From NCBI GenBank assembly GCA_964555235.1, contig CAZKRU010000070.1, forward strand, positions 1 through 23,400: 23,400 bases of DNA, read 5' to 3'. Below, in pieces: positions 1 through 6,563 of this stretch (the first letter of the stretch is position 1; every line of letters starts with the position of its first letter). Made by a program: the position numbers and the translations under genes. The notes beneath the pieces were generated by a model, which ran no database searches, had not been told where the DNA came from, and saw only the letters and a list, made by a program, of their open reading frames with translations. Source of the DNA: CAZKRU01 sp964555235. GTDB lineage: Bacteria > Verrucomicrobiota > Verrucomicrobiia > Methylacidiphilales > CAMAQI01.

Positions 1-137
1 CCCCGTTCCACAAACTCAGCGACGACGCGGTTGGAGTGCTCCTGCTCGGCATTCATCACAACAATGCCTCCCATTCCAATGACGGAGAGTTGAATGCCGG
101 TCTTTCCGAAAGGACGACGAGGGAGGGAGGTGTTCAT
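1..137 (-). CDS. Aldo/keto reductase, N-terminal fragment
   Basis: The reverse strand reads ATG at 137-135 and stays open to the window edge, giving the first 45 complete residues. They begin MNTSLPRRPFGKTGIQLSVI and continue with GMGG. This matches the N-terminus of the aldo/keto reductase family, where an R-x-(L/F)-G-K-T-G strand is followed by (V)S-x-(I/L)-G-(L/M)-G-G. Family members are NAD(P)H-dependent oxidoreductases with a TIM-barrel fold acting on carbonyl substrates in the cytoplasm. The catalytic D-Y-K-H residues lie beyond the window, so activity and substrate cannot be judged. The gene is divergent from the toxin-antitoxin pair, with 96 bp between the two starts. No strong ribosome binding site is seen upstream. 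Confidence 0.75.
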   Translation of the reverse strand, partial: MNTSLPRRPFGKTGIQLSVIGMGGIVVMNAEQEHSNRVVAEFVER

Positions 138-198
138 GGGCTTCTGGCTTTTTAAGGACGCTTTTTATCCGCAATTCTCCAGCGGATCAATTTAAAGG

Positions 199-227
199 TT
201 GCTTCTTTCTGTGATACAAATTATTGT
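199..227 (+). promoter_or_regulatory. Predicted promoter of the toxin-antitoxin pair
   Basis: A -35-like TTGCTT (199-204) is followed after 17 bp by a -10-like TATTGT (222-227). Transcription would begin around 233-236, at or next to the antitoxin ATG (234). There is no room for a Shine-Dalgarno sequence, because the bases before the ATG belong to the palindrome. The hexamers are imperfect, so this is a prediction from spacing and context. Confidence 0.4.
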
Positions 228-232
228 ATCAC
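211..232 (+). promoter_or_regulatory. Palindromic operator of the toxin-antitoxin pair
   Basis: GTGATACAA (211-219) and TTGTATCAC (224-232) form a perfect 9-bp inverted repeat around ATTA. It ends one base before the antitoxin ATG and covers the predicted -10. Type II antitoxin/toxin complexes usually repress their own promoter by binding such palindromes, so this is the natural autoregulatory operator. Binding by this antitoxin is inferred. Confidence 0.7.
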
Positions 233-233
233 C

Positions 234-473
234 ATGAAAACCGCGACGATTCGGGACTTGCGCAATAATTTCGCTCAACTTGCTGGTTGGATTGAAAGTG
301 GGGAGACGGTTCAGCTTACGAAGCGAGGGGCTCTTTTTGCTCAAATCGTTCCGGTGGCCAAATCTCAGAACAAACTGCGGATGCCTGATTTTTCTACAAG
401 GGCTCGGCGGATCTCCCTTGGTAAAAAGATTGATACGGCAGCGATTCTGGAGGCCAATCGGGGGCGCTATTGA
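234..473 (+). CDS. Phd/YefM-family antitoxin of a VapBC-type pair
   Basis: This 79-residue protein starts MKTATIRDLRNNFAQLAGWI and continues ESGETVQLTKRGALFAQIVP. That is the Phd/YefM antitoxin fold: a short strand, an R-x-L-R-x-N helix, and a GE-x-V-x-(L/I)-T-(K/R)-x-G strand-turn followed by hydrophobic I-V-P. The N-terminal half should dimerise and bind DNA. The C-terminal tail (about 45-79, basic and probably flexible) should wrap and inhibit the PIN toxin encoded next. Its stop overlaps the toxin start by 3 nt, so the two are translationally coupled. A perfect palindrome sits directly upstream of the ATG. The family assignment is firm from the motif and context; the exact subfamily is not determined. 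Confidence 0.85.
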   Translation: MKTATIRDLRNNFAQLAGWIESGETVQLTKRGALFAQIVPVAKSQNKLRMPDFSTRARRISLGKKIDTAAILEANRGRY

Positions 474-904
474 AGGTCTACGCCGATACCAGTTTTTTAA
501 TGTCGCTCTATCTGAATGACGCTCACACAGGAGCGGCGAGTCGTTTCATGGAAAAGCGTCAGCAACCACTCCTCCTGACTCCTTTCCAGCGGCACGAGCT
601 TCAAAATGCCATTCGTCTGGCGGTTTATCGAAAGGATTTAACCGCTGACCAGAGGAAGGAGACACTTGCCTGCCTCGAAGAGGACATCCGTGAGGGAATT
701 CTGCGCCACACGGCGATATCATGGACGGAGGTCTTTCGGGAATCGGAGCGATTGAGTAAGGCTTATACGGAAACCATTGGGAACCGGGGGGCAGATATTC
801 TTCATGTGGCGATTGCGTCAATATTGGATGCGAAGGAGTTTTTAACTTTTGACAAAAAACAAGGGGAACTGGCGGCTTCCACAGGGCTTTCCGTCCCATT
901 TTAA
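470..904 (+). CDS. vapC: PIN-domain ribonuclease toxin, VapC family
   Basis: This 144-residue single-domain protein has the PIN nuclease layout. D6 sits in the first strand (VYADTSFL), E43 in FQRHELQN, D109 in NRGADILHVA and D128 in FLTFDKKQGELA. These four acidic residues are the expected Mg2+/Mn2+-binding set, so the toxin looks intact. VapC toxins are ribonucleases that often cleave tRNA or rRNA; the target here is unknown. The start is TTG at 470, which overlaps the antitoxin stop (TATTGA), a common coupling arrangement. Downstream lies about 410 bp without genes, filled with palindromic repeats. Confidence 0.87.
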   Translation: MKVYADTSFLMSLYLNDAHTGAASRFMEKRQQPLLLTPFQRHELQNAIRLAVYRKDLTADQRKETLACLEEDIREGILRHTAISWTEVFRESERLSKAYTETIGNRGADILHVAIASILDAKEFLTFDKKQGELAASTGLSVPF

Positions 905-1016
905 GAGCAAGGGCCCCGTTTGACGTTCCTGGATGAGAAGAAGGTGGAAGTTCGCGCGAGGCTCTTGTGAACAGATCATCAGGTGATGAATGCGGAAGAG
1001 AAATACGGAATTTTTT

Positions 1017-1082
1017 CGCGCAGAGTTCGCAGAGTACGCCGAGAAATCTGAAAGCCCCTGCGATCTCAGCGAGTTCAGCGCG
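1017..1082. repeat. Imperfect hairpin repeat, CGCGCAGAG family, copy 1
   Basis: The left arm begins CGCGCAGAGTTCGCAGAG and the right arm ends GAGTTCAGCGCG, so the segment folds into a long imperfect hairpin made of CGCxGAG-like units. A related hairpin occurs at 16273-16346 and a third at 21785-21835. All three are intergenic. The stretch before it (905-1010) shows nothing recognisable. Confidence 0.6.
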
Positions 1083-1103
1083 AGACCGGATGCTGGTAGC
1101 TGA

Positions 1104-1320
1104 TTAAACCCAGATTTTGCATTAGAAAATGCAAAATCTGTCCTGGCGGGAAGAAGGACCCCGACGCATGTCGGGGGGTAAAACCCCGCCGAGATTTCAT
1201 TCGCCAAAATGGTGAATGAAATTGAAGGGGAAATCGGCCTCAAAAAAACCGCTCTTTCAGAGCGGATTTTTATGAGGCAAATTTTGGAATAGAGGGGGTC
1301 TATTGCAAAATTTGGGTTAA
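1104..1320. repeat. Composite palindromic element with inverted TTAA(A)CCC ends
   Basis: The left end reads TTAAACCCAGATTTTGCA (1104-1121). The right end, on the opposite strand, reads TTAACCCAAATTTTGCAA, so the two ends are inverted repeats that both begin with TTAA. Inside are consecutive hairpins. There is a perfect 13-bp stem at 1111-1123/1128-1140. CCCCGAC/GTCGGGG (1159-1165/1170-1176) is nested in GGCGGG/CCCGCC (1145-1150/1185-1190). A 12-bp stem with one G-T pair lies at 1194-1205/1211-1222. A terminator-like stem spans 1237-1278. A 16-bp stem with one mismatch lies at 1278-1293/1299-1314. The right end supplies the stop codon of the neighbouring glycosyltransferase. The organisation recalls REPIN/MITE-type non-autonomous elements; mobility is inferred. 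Confidence 0.6.
1237..1278. terminator. Bidirectional intrinsic terminator
   Basis: CCGCTCT (1249-1255), loop TTC and AGAGCGG (1259-1265) form a 7-bp GC-rich stem. It is flanked by an A-run (1242-1248) and a T-run (1267-1271), so each strand shows stem plus U-tract. The outer bases GCCTCA and TGAGGC extend the stem to nearly 20 bp. It lies between the convergent vapC and glycosyltransferase genes and is part of the composite element. Confidence 0.75.
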
Positions 1321-2147
1321 AGTGAAAAGGGGGTCAATGCGTCTTCCAAGAGTCGAGTCATTGGGTAGAGTGTTTTGAACTGTTGAGCAGTCCGTTCGGC
1401 GTCTTCGATTCTTCGTTTGGATTCTAACCAATCAATGAAGGACTCCGTGAAGGCTTCTCCGGCGACTCCGGGAAAATCAACGCCTTCATACGGTTGCTGA
1501 TCGCTCGGTTCGCTCCAGACGGGGATTCGATTGTTCCAAAGATAGGAGATTCGGACGGTTTCAAAGAGGGGTTGCTCGCTGCGGTGAAGATTCAGCACAG
1601 AACGACTTTTTCCGATCCAGAGATCACGTTCTGCGCCGAACGTTGTATTTAAAATTTTCACCCGACATTTTGGGACGAGTTTTTCCAGAATGGCAAGGCG
1701 GCGAGAGGTGATGGCACCATAAAAAAGAGCGTCGACCATCGGTTCCTGTCGCGGGATTCGGTCAAGTCCGGGGTGATATCCAGGAGGGAGTAGTTCGGCG
1801 TGAACTCCGTATTTTTTCAAAAACTGAATGTTCCTTGGGGAGTAATCCCAGACTCCTTCTGCCGCTTGTAGAATTTGAAGAGCATTCTTTTGTTCGGCTT
1901 CCTCCATCAATTCAAACGGTTCCAGTTGATAAGCGACAAAACGGCAGTTTTTGATTTCTTCGAAATACGGGAGGATATGGTAGCCGAGGAGGAGATTGAA
2001 TCGGGTCGGATTTAAGCGATTGGCGGTGATTTCGACGGAGTAGCCGAGGTCTCGCAGCGAGAGAACTAAGAGATCCGCCAATTCGTCAAAGCTGTGGCTA
2101 TAGAGATAACCGTCCGGGCGGATGACGCAAACGGTGATTCCGTTCAT
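1317..2147 (-). CDS. Glycosyltransferase-like protein (GT-B C-terminal type)
   Basis: This is a 276-residue soluble protein with no signal peptide or membrane segment. Recognisable landmarks are FNLLLGYHILP (about 50-60), a YQLEPFEL segment (about 73-80), VWDYSPRNIQFLKKYGV (about 99-115), LPPGYHPGLD (about 119-128), LFYGAITSRR (about 141-150) and a C-terminal SVLNLHRSEQPLFETVRISY (about 182-201). This pattern resembles glycosyltransferases related to family 1/4 enzymes that modify surface polysaccharides. Donor and acceptor cannot be predicted. It follows pssA with a 6-nt gap and is probably the last gene of the psd-pssA transcript, hinting at an envelope role. Its TAA stop lies within the TTAA end of the palindromic element, so its 3' end borders a repeat. 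The family assignment is moderate. Confidence 0.6.
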   Translation of the reverse strand: MNGITVCVIRPDGYLYSHSFDELADLLVLSLRDLGYSVEITANRLNPTRFNLLLGYHILPYFEEIKNCRFVAYQLEPFELMEEAEQKNALQILQAAEGVWDYSPRNIQFLKKYGVHAELLPPGYHPGLDRIPRQEPMVDALFYGAITSRRLAILEKLVPKCRVKILNTTFGAERDLWIGKSRSVLNLHRSEQPLFETVRISYLWNNRIPVWSEPSDQQPYEGVDFPGVAGEAFTESFIDWLESKRRIEDAERTAQQFKTLYPMTRLLEDALTPFSL

Positions 2148-2153
2148 CTGAAT

Positions 2154-2984
2154 TTAGGGGAGGTCGGCCACTTCTTCGTCGTCCTCAATCTCGCGGCGAA
2201 CAGCGCGCGAAATGAAGGGACGGGTAAATCCGTAGAAGAGATAGGAAGTGAAGACAACCGCGAGCATCCATCGGTAATTACTGATGATGAGAAAAACAAG
2301 AAGGATGACACCGATGAATTTTGGAATCGTATGTTGGGCGCGCCAGTTAAGGTGTTTGAAGCTCGGATAGCGAAACTTACTGAACATCATAAACGAACAG
2401 AAGACCATGAGAGCGCCGAGGAAATGTTTCCCGCTGCCGTTTTGAAAGGCTCGAAGATTTTCGTAATAGTTGAGCATCCAAAGGGTGATGGAAGCGATGA
2501 GTCCTGCTGCGGCGGGAATGGGGAGTCCGGTGAATTCTTTATTGGCGCGATCCGAACTGATGGTGGCCAGAACATTGAAGCGCGCGAGCCGAAGGCATCC
2601 GCAGACCAAATAGAGCGAGGCGATGACCCAGCCGGTGCGTGATTGAAAATCGTGCAGGACGATATTGAAAATCAGAAGTGCCGGGGCGACGCCGAAGGAA
2701 ACGACATCTGCCAGCGAATCGAACTCGCGTCCAAAGGCATTTGCACGTCCCGAGATCCGGGCGACGCGTCCATCCAGCAAATCAAAGATACAGGCGCCGA
2801 GAATGAGGTAGAGACTGGTATAAATGCTCTGTTCCCACTCATCCACGTTGAGTTGTCGGGCGAGAATTCCCTCGAAGATTTTGAGAACCGCGGTGAATCC
2901 GCAGATTAGATTTCCCGCCGTCATCAAGTTAGGAGCGAGATAGATTTTAACCTGATCGTCGGGTTCTTGAGGAGTGTGGGTCAT
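2154..2984 (-). CDS. pssA: CDP-diacylglycerol-serine O-phosphatidyltransferase
   Basis: This enzyme transfers the phosphatidyl group from CDP-diacylglycerol to L-serine, making phosphatidylserine and CMP at the inner membrane. The 276 residues contain the CDP-alcohol phosphatidyltransferase signature: D68, D71-G72, A75-R76, G85, D89 and D93, seen as FDLLDGRVAR followed by GREFDSLAD. Several hydrophobic segments surround it, as in the multi-span membrane (subclass II) family. The N-terminus YLAPNLMTAGNLICGF is typical of PssA. The C-terminal tail is acidic (EIEDDEEVADLP). The ATG overlaps the psd stop by 4 nt (ATGA), so the product of this gene is the substrate of the one upstream. The neighbouring psd confirms serine, rather than glycerol phosphate, as acceptor. 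Confidence 0.93.
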   Translation of the reverse strand: MTHTPQEPDDQVKIYLAPNLMTAGNLICGFTAVLKIFEGILARQLNVDEWEQSIYTSLYLILGACIFDLLDGRVARISGRANAFGREFDSLADVVSFGVAPALLIFNIVLHDFQSRTGWVIASLYLVCGCLRLARFNVLATISSDRANKEFTGLPIPAAAGLIASITLWMLNYYENLRAFQNGSGKHFLGALMVFCSFMMFSKFRYPSFKHLNWRAQHTIPKFIGVILLVFLIISNYRWMLAVVFTSYLFYGFTRPFISRAVRREIEDDEEVADLP

Positions 2985-3622
2985 GAGTTTTTCCAGCGGG
3001 CAAGAGGCGTGCTGACACCTCGTGCGAGGTCGCCGACTTTAACAAGAATTTCGCATTCCAACGGGAGAAAGAGTTCAGTGCGAGAGCCGAAGCGGATCAT
3101 TCCGATCAGTTCCCCTCGCTGGATGTTATCACCGACCTTCGCCCAAGGGAGAATGCGACGCGCGATCAAGCCGGCGATTTGACGAATGACAATCGGTCCG
3201 TGAGAGGTGGAGATTTTCCAATTCACATGTTCATTGACGAGAGAAGCTTGGGGATCGCGAACATCGAGAAACTGTCCGGCATGGGATTCAATCGCTGCGA
3301 CGGTTCCATCGGTCGGCATCCGGTTGACGTGGACATCAAAGACGGAGAGAAAAATTGCGATGCGTCGTCGCTTTCCGAGGCCAAAGGGAGACTCCATCTC
3401 CTCGATTCCGACAATCTCTCCATCCGCTGGAGCGAGAATCAGAGTCGGGTCCGGAGGAATGGGGCGTATGGGATCGCGAAAGAAATAAACCGTGAAGATA
3501 ATGACTGCGAAAAGAAGTCCGCTCATGAGAGCAGCCCCTCCGAACGGGAGGAGAAGGGAGAGCAGGAGTGCTACGATCAAGGGGATCAGAAGCTTAAAAC
3601 TTTCGCGTAAAGCGGGAGACAT
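2981..3622 (-). CDS. psd: Phosphatidylserine decarboxylase, short type
   Basis: This enzyme decarboxylates phosphatidylserine to phosphatidylethanolamine using a pyruvoyl group made by self-cleavage. At 213 residues it is the short Psd form. Two hydrophobic segments occupy about residues 11-48, followed by YFFRDPIRPIP and an APADG motif (64-68). FLSVFDVHVNR (91-101) holds the conserved His98. RFGSRTELFLP near the C-terminus contains the G179-S180 cleavage site, where Ser becomes the pyruvoyl group of the alpha chain. All expected functional residues are visible. It is the first gene of the psd-pssA-glycosyltransferase operon. The ATG lies only about 9 bases after a promoter-like -10 and has no clear ribosome binding site, so the mRNA may be nearly leaderless. 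Confidence 0.93.
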   Translation of the reverse strand: MSPALRESFKLLIPLIVALLLSLLLPFGGAALMSGLLFAVIIFTVYFFRDPIRPIPPDPTLILAPADGEIVGIEEMESPFGLGKRRRIAIFLSVFDVHVNRMPTDGTVAAIESHAGQFLDVRDPQASLVNEHVNWKISTSHGPIVIRQIAGLIARRILPWAKVGDNIQRGELIGMIRFGSRTELFLPLECEILVKVGDLARGVSTPLARWKNS

Positions 3623-3630
3623 GAGAAGAG

Positions 3631-3658
3631 GCTATAGCAGGTTTGAGACGTTTGCCAA
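3631..3658 (-). promoter_or_regulatory. Predicted sigma-70 promoter of psd operon
   Basis: Read on the minus strand, TTGGCA (3658-3653) and TATAGC (3636-3631) are separated by 16 bp, in the 87-bp gap between the divergent psd and lysS. Initiation about 7 nt downstream would fall near 3624, within a few bases of the psd ATG at 3622. Confidence 0.5.
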
Positions 3659-3709
3659 GCAAAGCTCCAGACTTGTCTAAGTGCGAACGGGTGTTAGGGT
3701 TTGCGCTCC

Positions 3710-5185
3710 ATGAGTGAAGAGCTGAGTGAATTGTTACAATTGCGTCGCGATAAGATTGATCAATGGCGGGTGGCCGGTACGGATCCCTTTGGGGGAGCTT
3801 TTACAGGAACGGAATCCGCTGCTGAAATTGCGGCAAACTATCAGGAAGAACGGGCGGTTCGAGCGGCGGGTCGTTTGGTGGCACTGCGCGAAATGGGGAA
3901 GAGTCTCTTTGGACATCTTCTCGACGCTTCGGGGCGAATTCAATTTTATGCCAAGAAAGATACCTTGGCGGAATCCTTTGATCTTTTTAAGCGGTTTGAT
4001 CTTGGTGACTTTATTGGAGTGGAAGGCGTTCTCTTTACGAGTAAGAGCGGAGAAAAAACGATTCGTCTGACGAGTGTTCGTTTATTGAGTAAGGCCCTTC
4101 GACCGATGCCGAGTGGATGGCACGGGCTGTCGGATGTCGAACAGCGCTATCGTCAGCGGTATTTGGATTTGATGAGTCATCCGGTGGTGCGACGTACGTT
4201 GACCCAGCGGAGTCAGATTGTTCGCGAGATCCGGAGTTTTCTGGAACAGCGCGGGTTTCTCGAGGTAGAAACCCCGATGATGCAATCGGTGGCAGGGGGA
4301 GCGGCAGCACAGCCTTTTGTAACGAAGCACAATGCGTTGGGAATTCAACTTCACCTTCGTATTGCGCCGGAGCTCTACTTGAAGCGTCTGCTGGTGGGTG
4401 GGATGGAGAAGATTTTTGAGATCAATCGGAATTTCCGCAATGAAGGGATTTCGAGGAAGCACAATCCGGAATTTACGATGTTGGAGGCATATTGGGCCTA
4501 CGCGGATTTTGAAACGATGGCGGATTTGATGGAGGAGCTGATTACGACCGTGGCGCAACGAGTCATCGGTTCGCTTCAAGTCGGCGCGCCGTTGGATTTG
4601 GAAGCGACCTGGAGTTCGGAGGAAAAGAAGGGGGAGCCGAGGATCGATCTGACGCGGCCTTGGCCTCGGAAAAAATACCGGGATTGTATTCGCGACGCTG
4701 CGGGAGCGGATTGGTTTGAATTAACGCCGGAGGCGCGTCGGGAGCGGGCGAAGTCGCTCGGTCTGGAAATCATTCCGCAGTTGGAAGATTTTGAAGTGAC
4801 GAACCAGGTTTTTGAAAAGTTAGTGGAAGCGAAGACGATGAATCCGCTCTTTGTCACGCATTTGCCGAAGGAATTGGTTCCGTTGGCAAAGCAGAACGTG
4901 GAGGATCCGAGTGTCGTCGATGTCTTTGAGCTGATTATCAACGGTCAGGAGATTGCTCCGGGTTACAGTGAATTGAATGATCCGATTGTTCAGCGGCAGC
5001 GTTTGGAGGCACAAGCCGGAGAAGAGCAACAAAAGATCGACGAAGATTTTCTTCTCGCGTTGGAGCACGGGATGCCACCGGCGGGAGGGATTGGTTTGGG
5101 GATTGATCGGTTGGTGATGTTGCTGACGGGAGCGGAATCGATCCGGGATGTCATTCTCTTTCCGTTGATGCGTCCGAAGGATTAG
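3710..5185 (+). CDS. lysS: Lysine-tRNA ligase, class II
   Basis: This enzyme attaches lysine to tRNA(Lys) in the cytoplasm. The 491-residue protein has the class II LysRS plan: an N-terminal OB-fold anticodon-binding domain (about 55-140, including AGRLVALREMGKSLFGHLLD), RYRQRYLDLM, and motif 2 FRNEGISRKHNPEFTMLEAY (about 241-260). The C-terminal motif 3 is GIGLGIDRLVMLLTG (about 460-474) followed by RDVILFPLMRP. Length is close to the usual 490-505. The ATG at 3710 is preferred over an in-frame TTG at 3701, since an AGGG lies about 10 nt upstream of the ATG. It opens a plus-strand group with the MFS and acyltransferase genes (10- and 18-nt gaps). No second lysS or PoxA-type truncation is apparent. 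Confidence 0.96.
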   Translation: MSEELSELLQLRRDKIDQWRVAGTDPFGGAFTGTESAAEIAANYQEERAVRAAGRLVALREMGKSLFGHLLDASGRIQFYAKKDTLAESFDLFKRFDLGDFIGVEGVLFTSKSGEKTIRLTSVRLLSKALRPMPSGWHGLSDVEQRYRQRYLDLMSHPVVRRTLTQRSQIVREIRSFLEQRGFLEVETPMMQSVAGGAAAQPFVTKHNALGIQLHLRIAPELYLKRLLVGGMEKIFEINRNFRNEGISRKHNPEFTMLEAYWAYADFETMADLMEELITTVAQRVIGSLQVGAPLDLEATWSSEEKKGEPRIDLTRPWPRKKYRDCIRDAAGADWFELTPEARRERAKSLGLEIIPQLEDFEVTNQVFEKLVEAKTMNPLFVTHLPKELVPLAKQNVEDPSVVDVFELIINGQEIAPGYSELNDPIVQRQRLEAQAGEEQQKIDEDFLLALEHGMPPAGGIGLGIDRLVMLLTGAESIRDVILFPLMRPKD

Positions 5186-5195
5186 GGTTCGGTTC

Positions 5196-6545
5196 ATGCA
5201 AGCTGATCCAAAGATGCCGCAAGGCGCGGCAAATGCTTGGACTTTTCAGGTATTCAACACCGCTTCATTTACGATTATTTTGGGGGCGCCGATGATCCTT
5301 TTTTTTAAGGAACTCGGGGCGTCGGTCACGATTCTCGGGGTGGTTTCATCGCTCCCCCCGTTTCTCACGATTCTGCAAATTCCTGCGGCTCGATTTGTGG
5401 AAAAGATCGGATATCGCGCCTTTGTTTTGAAAGGTTGGATTATTCGGACGGTCTTTATTTCTGGAATGGCGGGGACTGCTTTTTTGCCGTCGCAAGTCGA
5501 TTCCTCGACGCGAATGATTTTAATGATTCTGCTTTTGGTCGCGTATAACGTCTCCCGGGGAATTTCGACATGCGGATTTCTTCCCTGGATCAGTCAGTTA
5601 ATCCCTGAGGCGATTCGGGGAAGATTTTTAGCGATGGATCAGATGTGCGGATCCCTGACGACTCTTTTTTCGACACTGCTCTGTGCCTATTGGATGTCTC
5701 ATTTTTCAGGAAACGTGGCGTTCGGAGCTCTTTTTCTTTGGGCGGGGTTAATGGCGGTTGCCAGTCTGATGTTTTTGAAACGGATTCCGGATGTTCCGGT
5801 CCCCGAGAATTCGAAGAGTCCCGAGCCGATCCCTTGGATGGATTTATTCAAGCACATGACTTTTGTGAAGTTGTTGGTGCTCAATGTGGTGCTTTGCTTC
5901 GGATTTTCCGGAGCCGGGGTGCTCTGGATTCCGTTGCTTCGGGATGAATATCACTACGAGTCCTCGGATATTATGTATGTTTTGTCCTTGTGGGCATTGA
6001 TTGCCGGAATGACGCAATATGGGATTGGAAAGATGTTGGATCGCACAGGAAGTCGCCCGATCATGATTATGGCGTCGAGCGTTCTTTTTATCCATTTGCT
6101 CCTTTGGGCTTCGCTCGGGGCGAGAGTGCTTCCATTGAACTACTTGACGATTGGGGTCATTCAAATGACTTCCGGGATCGGGATTGCTGCCTTTAATTTG
6201 GCCAATATTCGCATTCTGATGAGCACGGTTCCTGCGATGGGAAGAAGCCATTTTTTTGCGATGTACAGTGTGGGAACCTCCCTGGCTTTGGGAATATTTC
6301 CAGCAGGATGGGGGCTTTGTTTTGATTTGCTCAAAGGCTGGAAAGTCACCTGGTGGGGATGGGAGTGGAATGGATACAGTTTGCTTTATGTGATTTTGGC
6401 CTTGATTATCAGTGTGGTGGTGGGACTTCTGTTAAGTGTTCGAGAAGAAAAGGCGATGACGACGGAAGATTTCATGCATGAGTTGTTAGTGGAGACGCCG
6501 GGACGGGCGATTACGCGATTGCTAAAACGCGGGCCGCTGTTCTAA
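5196..6545 (+). CDS. Major facilitator superfamily transporter
   Basis: This 449-residue integral membrane protein has about 11-12 hydrophobic segments spread over its length. A central hydrophilic loop (about 203-215, VPVPENSKSPEPIP) separates the two six-helix halves. The N-half has ARFVEKIGYRAFVLKGW, corresponding to the loop 2-3 region, and the C-half has GKMLDRTGSRPIMIMAS in the equivalent place, as expected from MFS pseudo-symmetry. The substrate is unknown. Position between lysS and a DUF374 acyltransferase, with small gaps, suggests lipid or lysophospholipid movement by analogy to the E. coli lplT-aas pair, but sequence alone does not show that. Confidence 0.85.
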   Translation: MQADPKMPQGAANAWTFQVFNTASFTIILGAPMILFFKELGASVTILGVVSSLPPFLTILQIPAARFVEKIGYRAFVLKGWIIRTVFISGMAGTAFLPSQVDSSTRMILMILLLVAYNVSRGISTCGFLPWISQLIPEAIRGRFLAMDQMCGSLTTLFSTLLCAYWMSHFSGNVAFGALFLWAGLMAVASLMFLKRIPDVPVPENSKSPEPIPWMDLFKHMTFVKLLVLNVVLCFGFSGAGVLWIPLLRDEYHYESSDIMYVLSLWALIAGMTQYGIGKMLDRTGSRPIMIMASSVLFIHLLLWASLGARVLPLNYLTIGVIQMTSGIGIAAFNLANIRILMSTVPAMGRSHFFAMYSVGTSLALGIFPAGWGLCFDLLKGWKVTWWGWEWNGYSLLYVILALIISVVVGLLLSVREEKAMTTEDFMHELLVETPGRAITRLLKRGPLF

Positions 6546-6563
6546 AAAGGGATTGAGCTGAGT

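Noticed and set aside
1145..1190. Possible tRNA or riboswitch in the GC-rich nested stem
   Set aside because: No cloverleaf, T-arm consensus or CCA end, and the next gene reads toward it on the opposite strand; better explained as part of the palindromic element.
842..1243. Minus-strand open frame of 133 codons over the vapC end and repeats
   Set aside because: Most of it runs through palindromic repeats and the vapC 3' end; no recognisable protein features.
2094..2642. Plus-strand open frame of 182 codons opposite pssA
   Set aside because: Composition is highly acidic and polar as expected for the complement of membrane-protein codons; pssA on the other strand carries the full catalytic signature.
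3701..3709. TTG start for lysS three codons upstream
   Set aside because: The ATG at 3710 has better spacing to the AGGG and gives the usual N-terminus.
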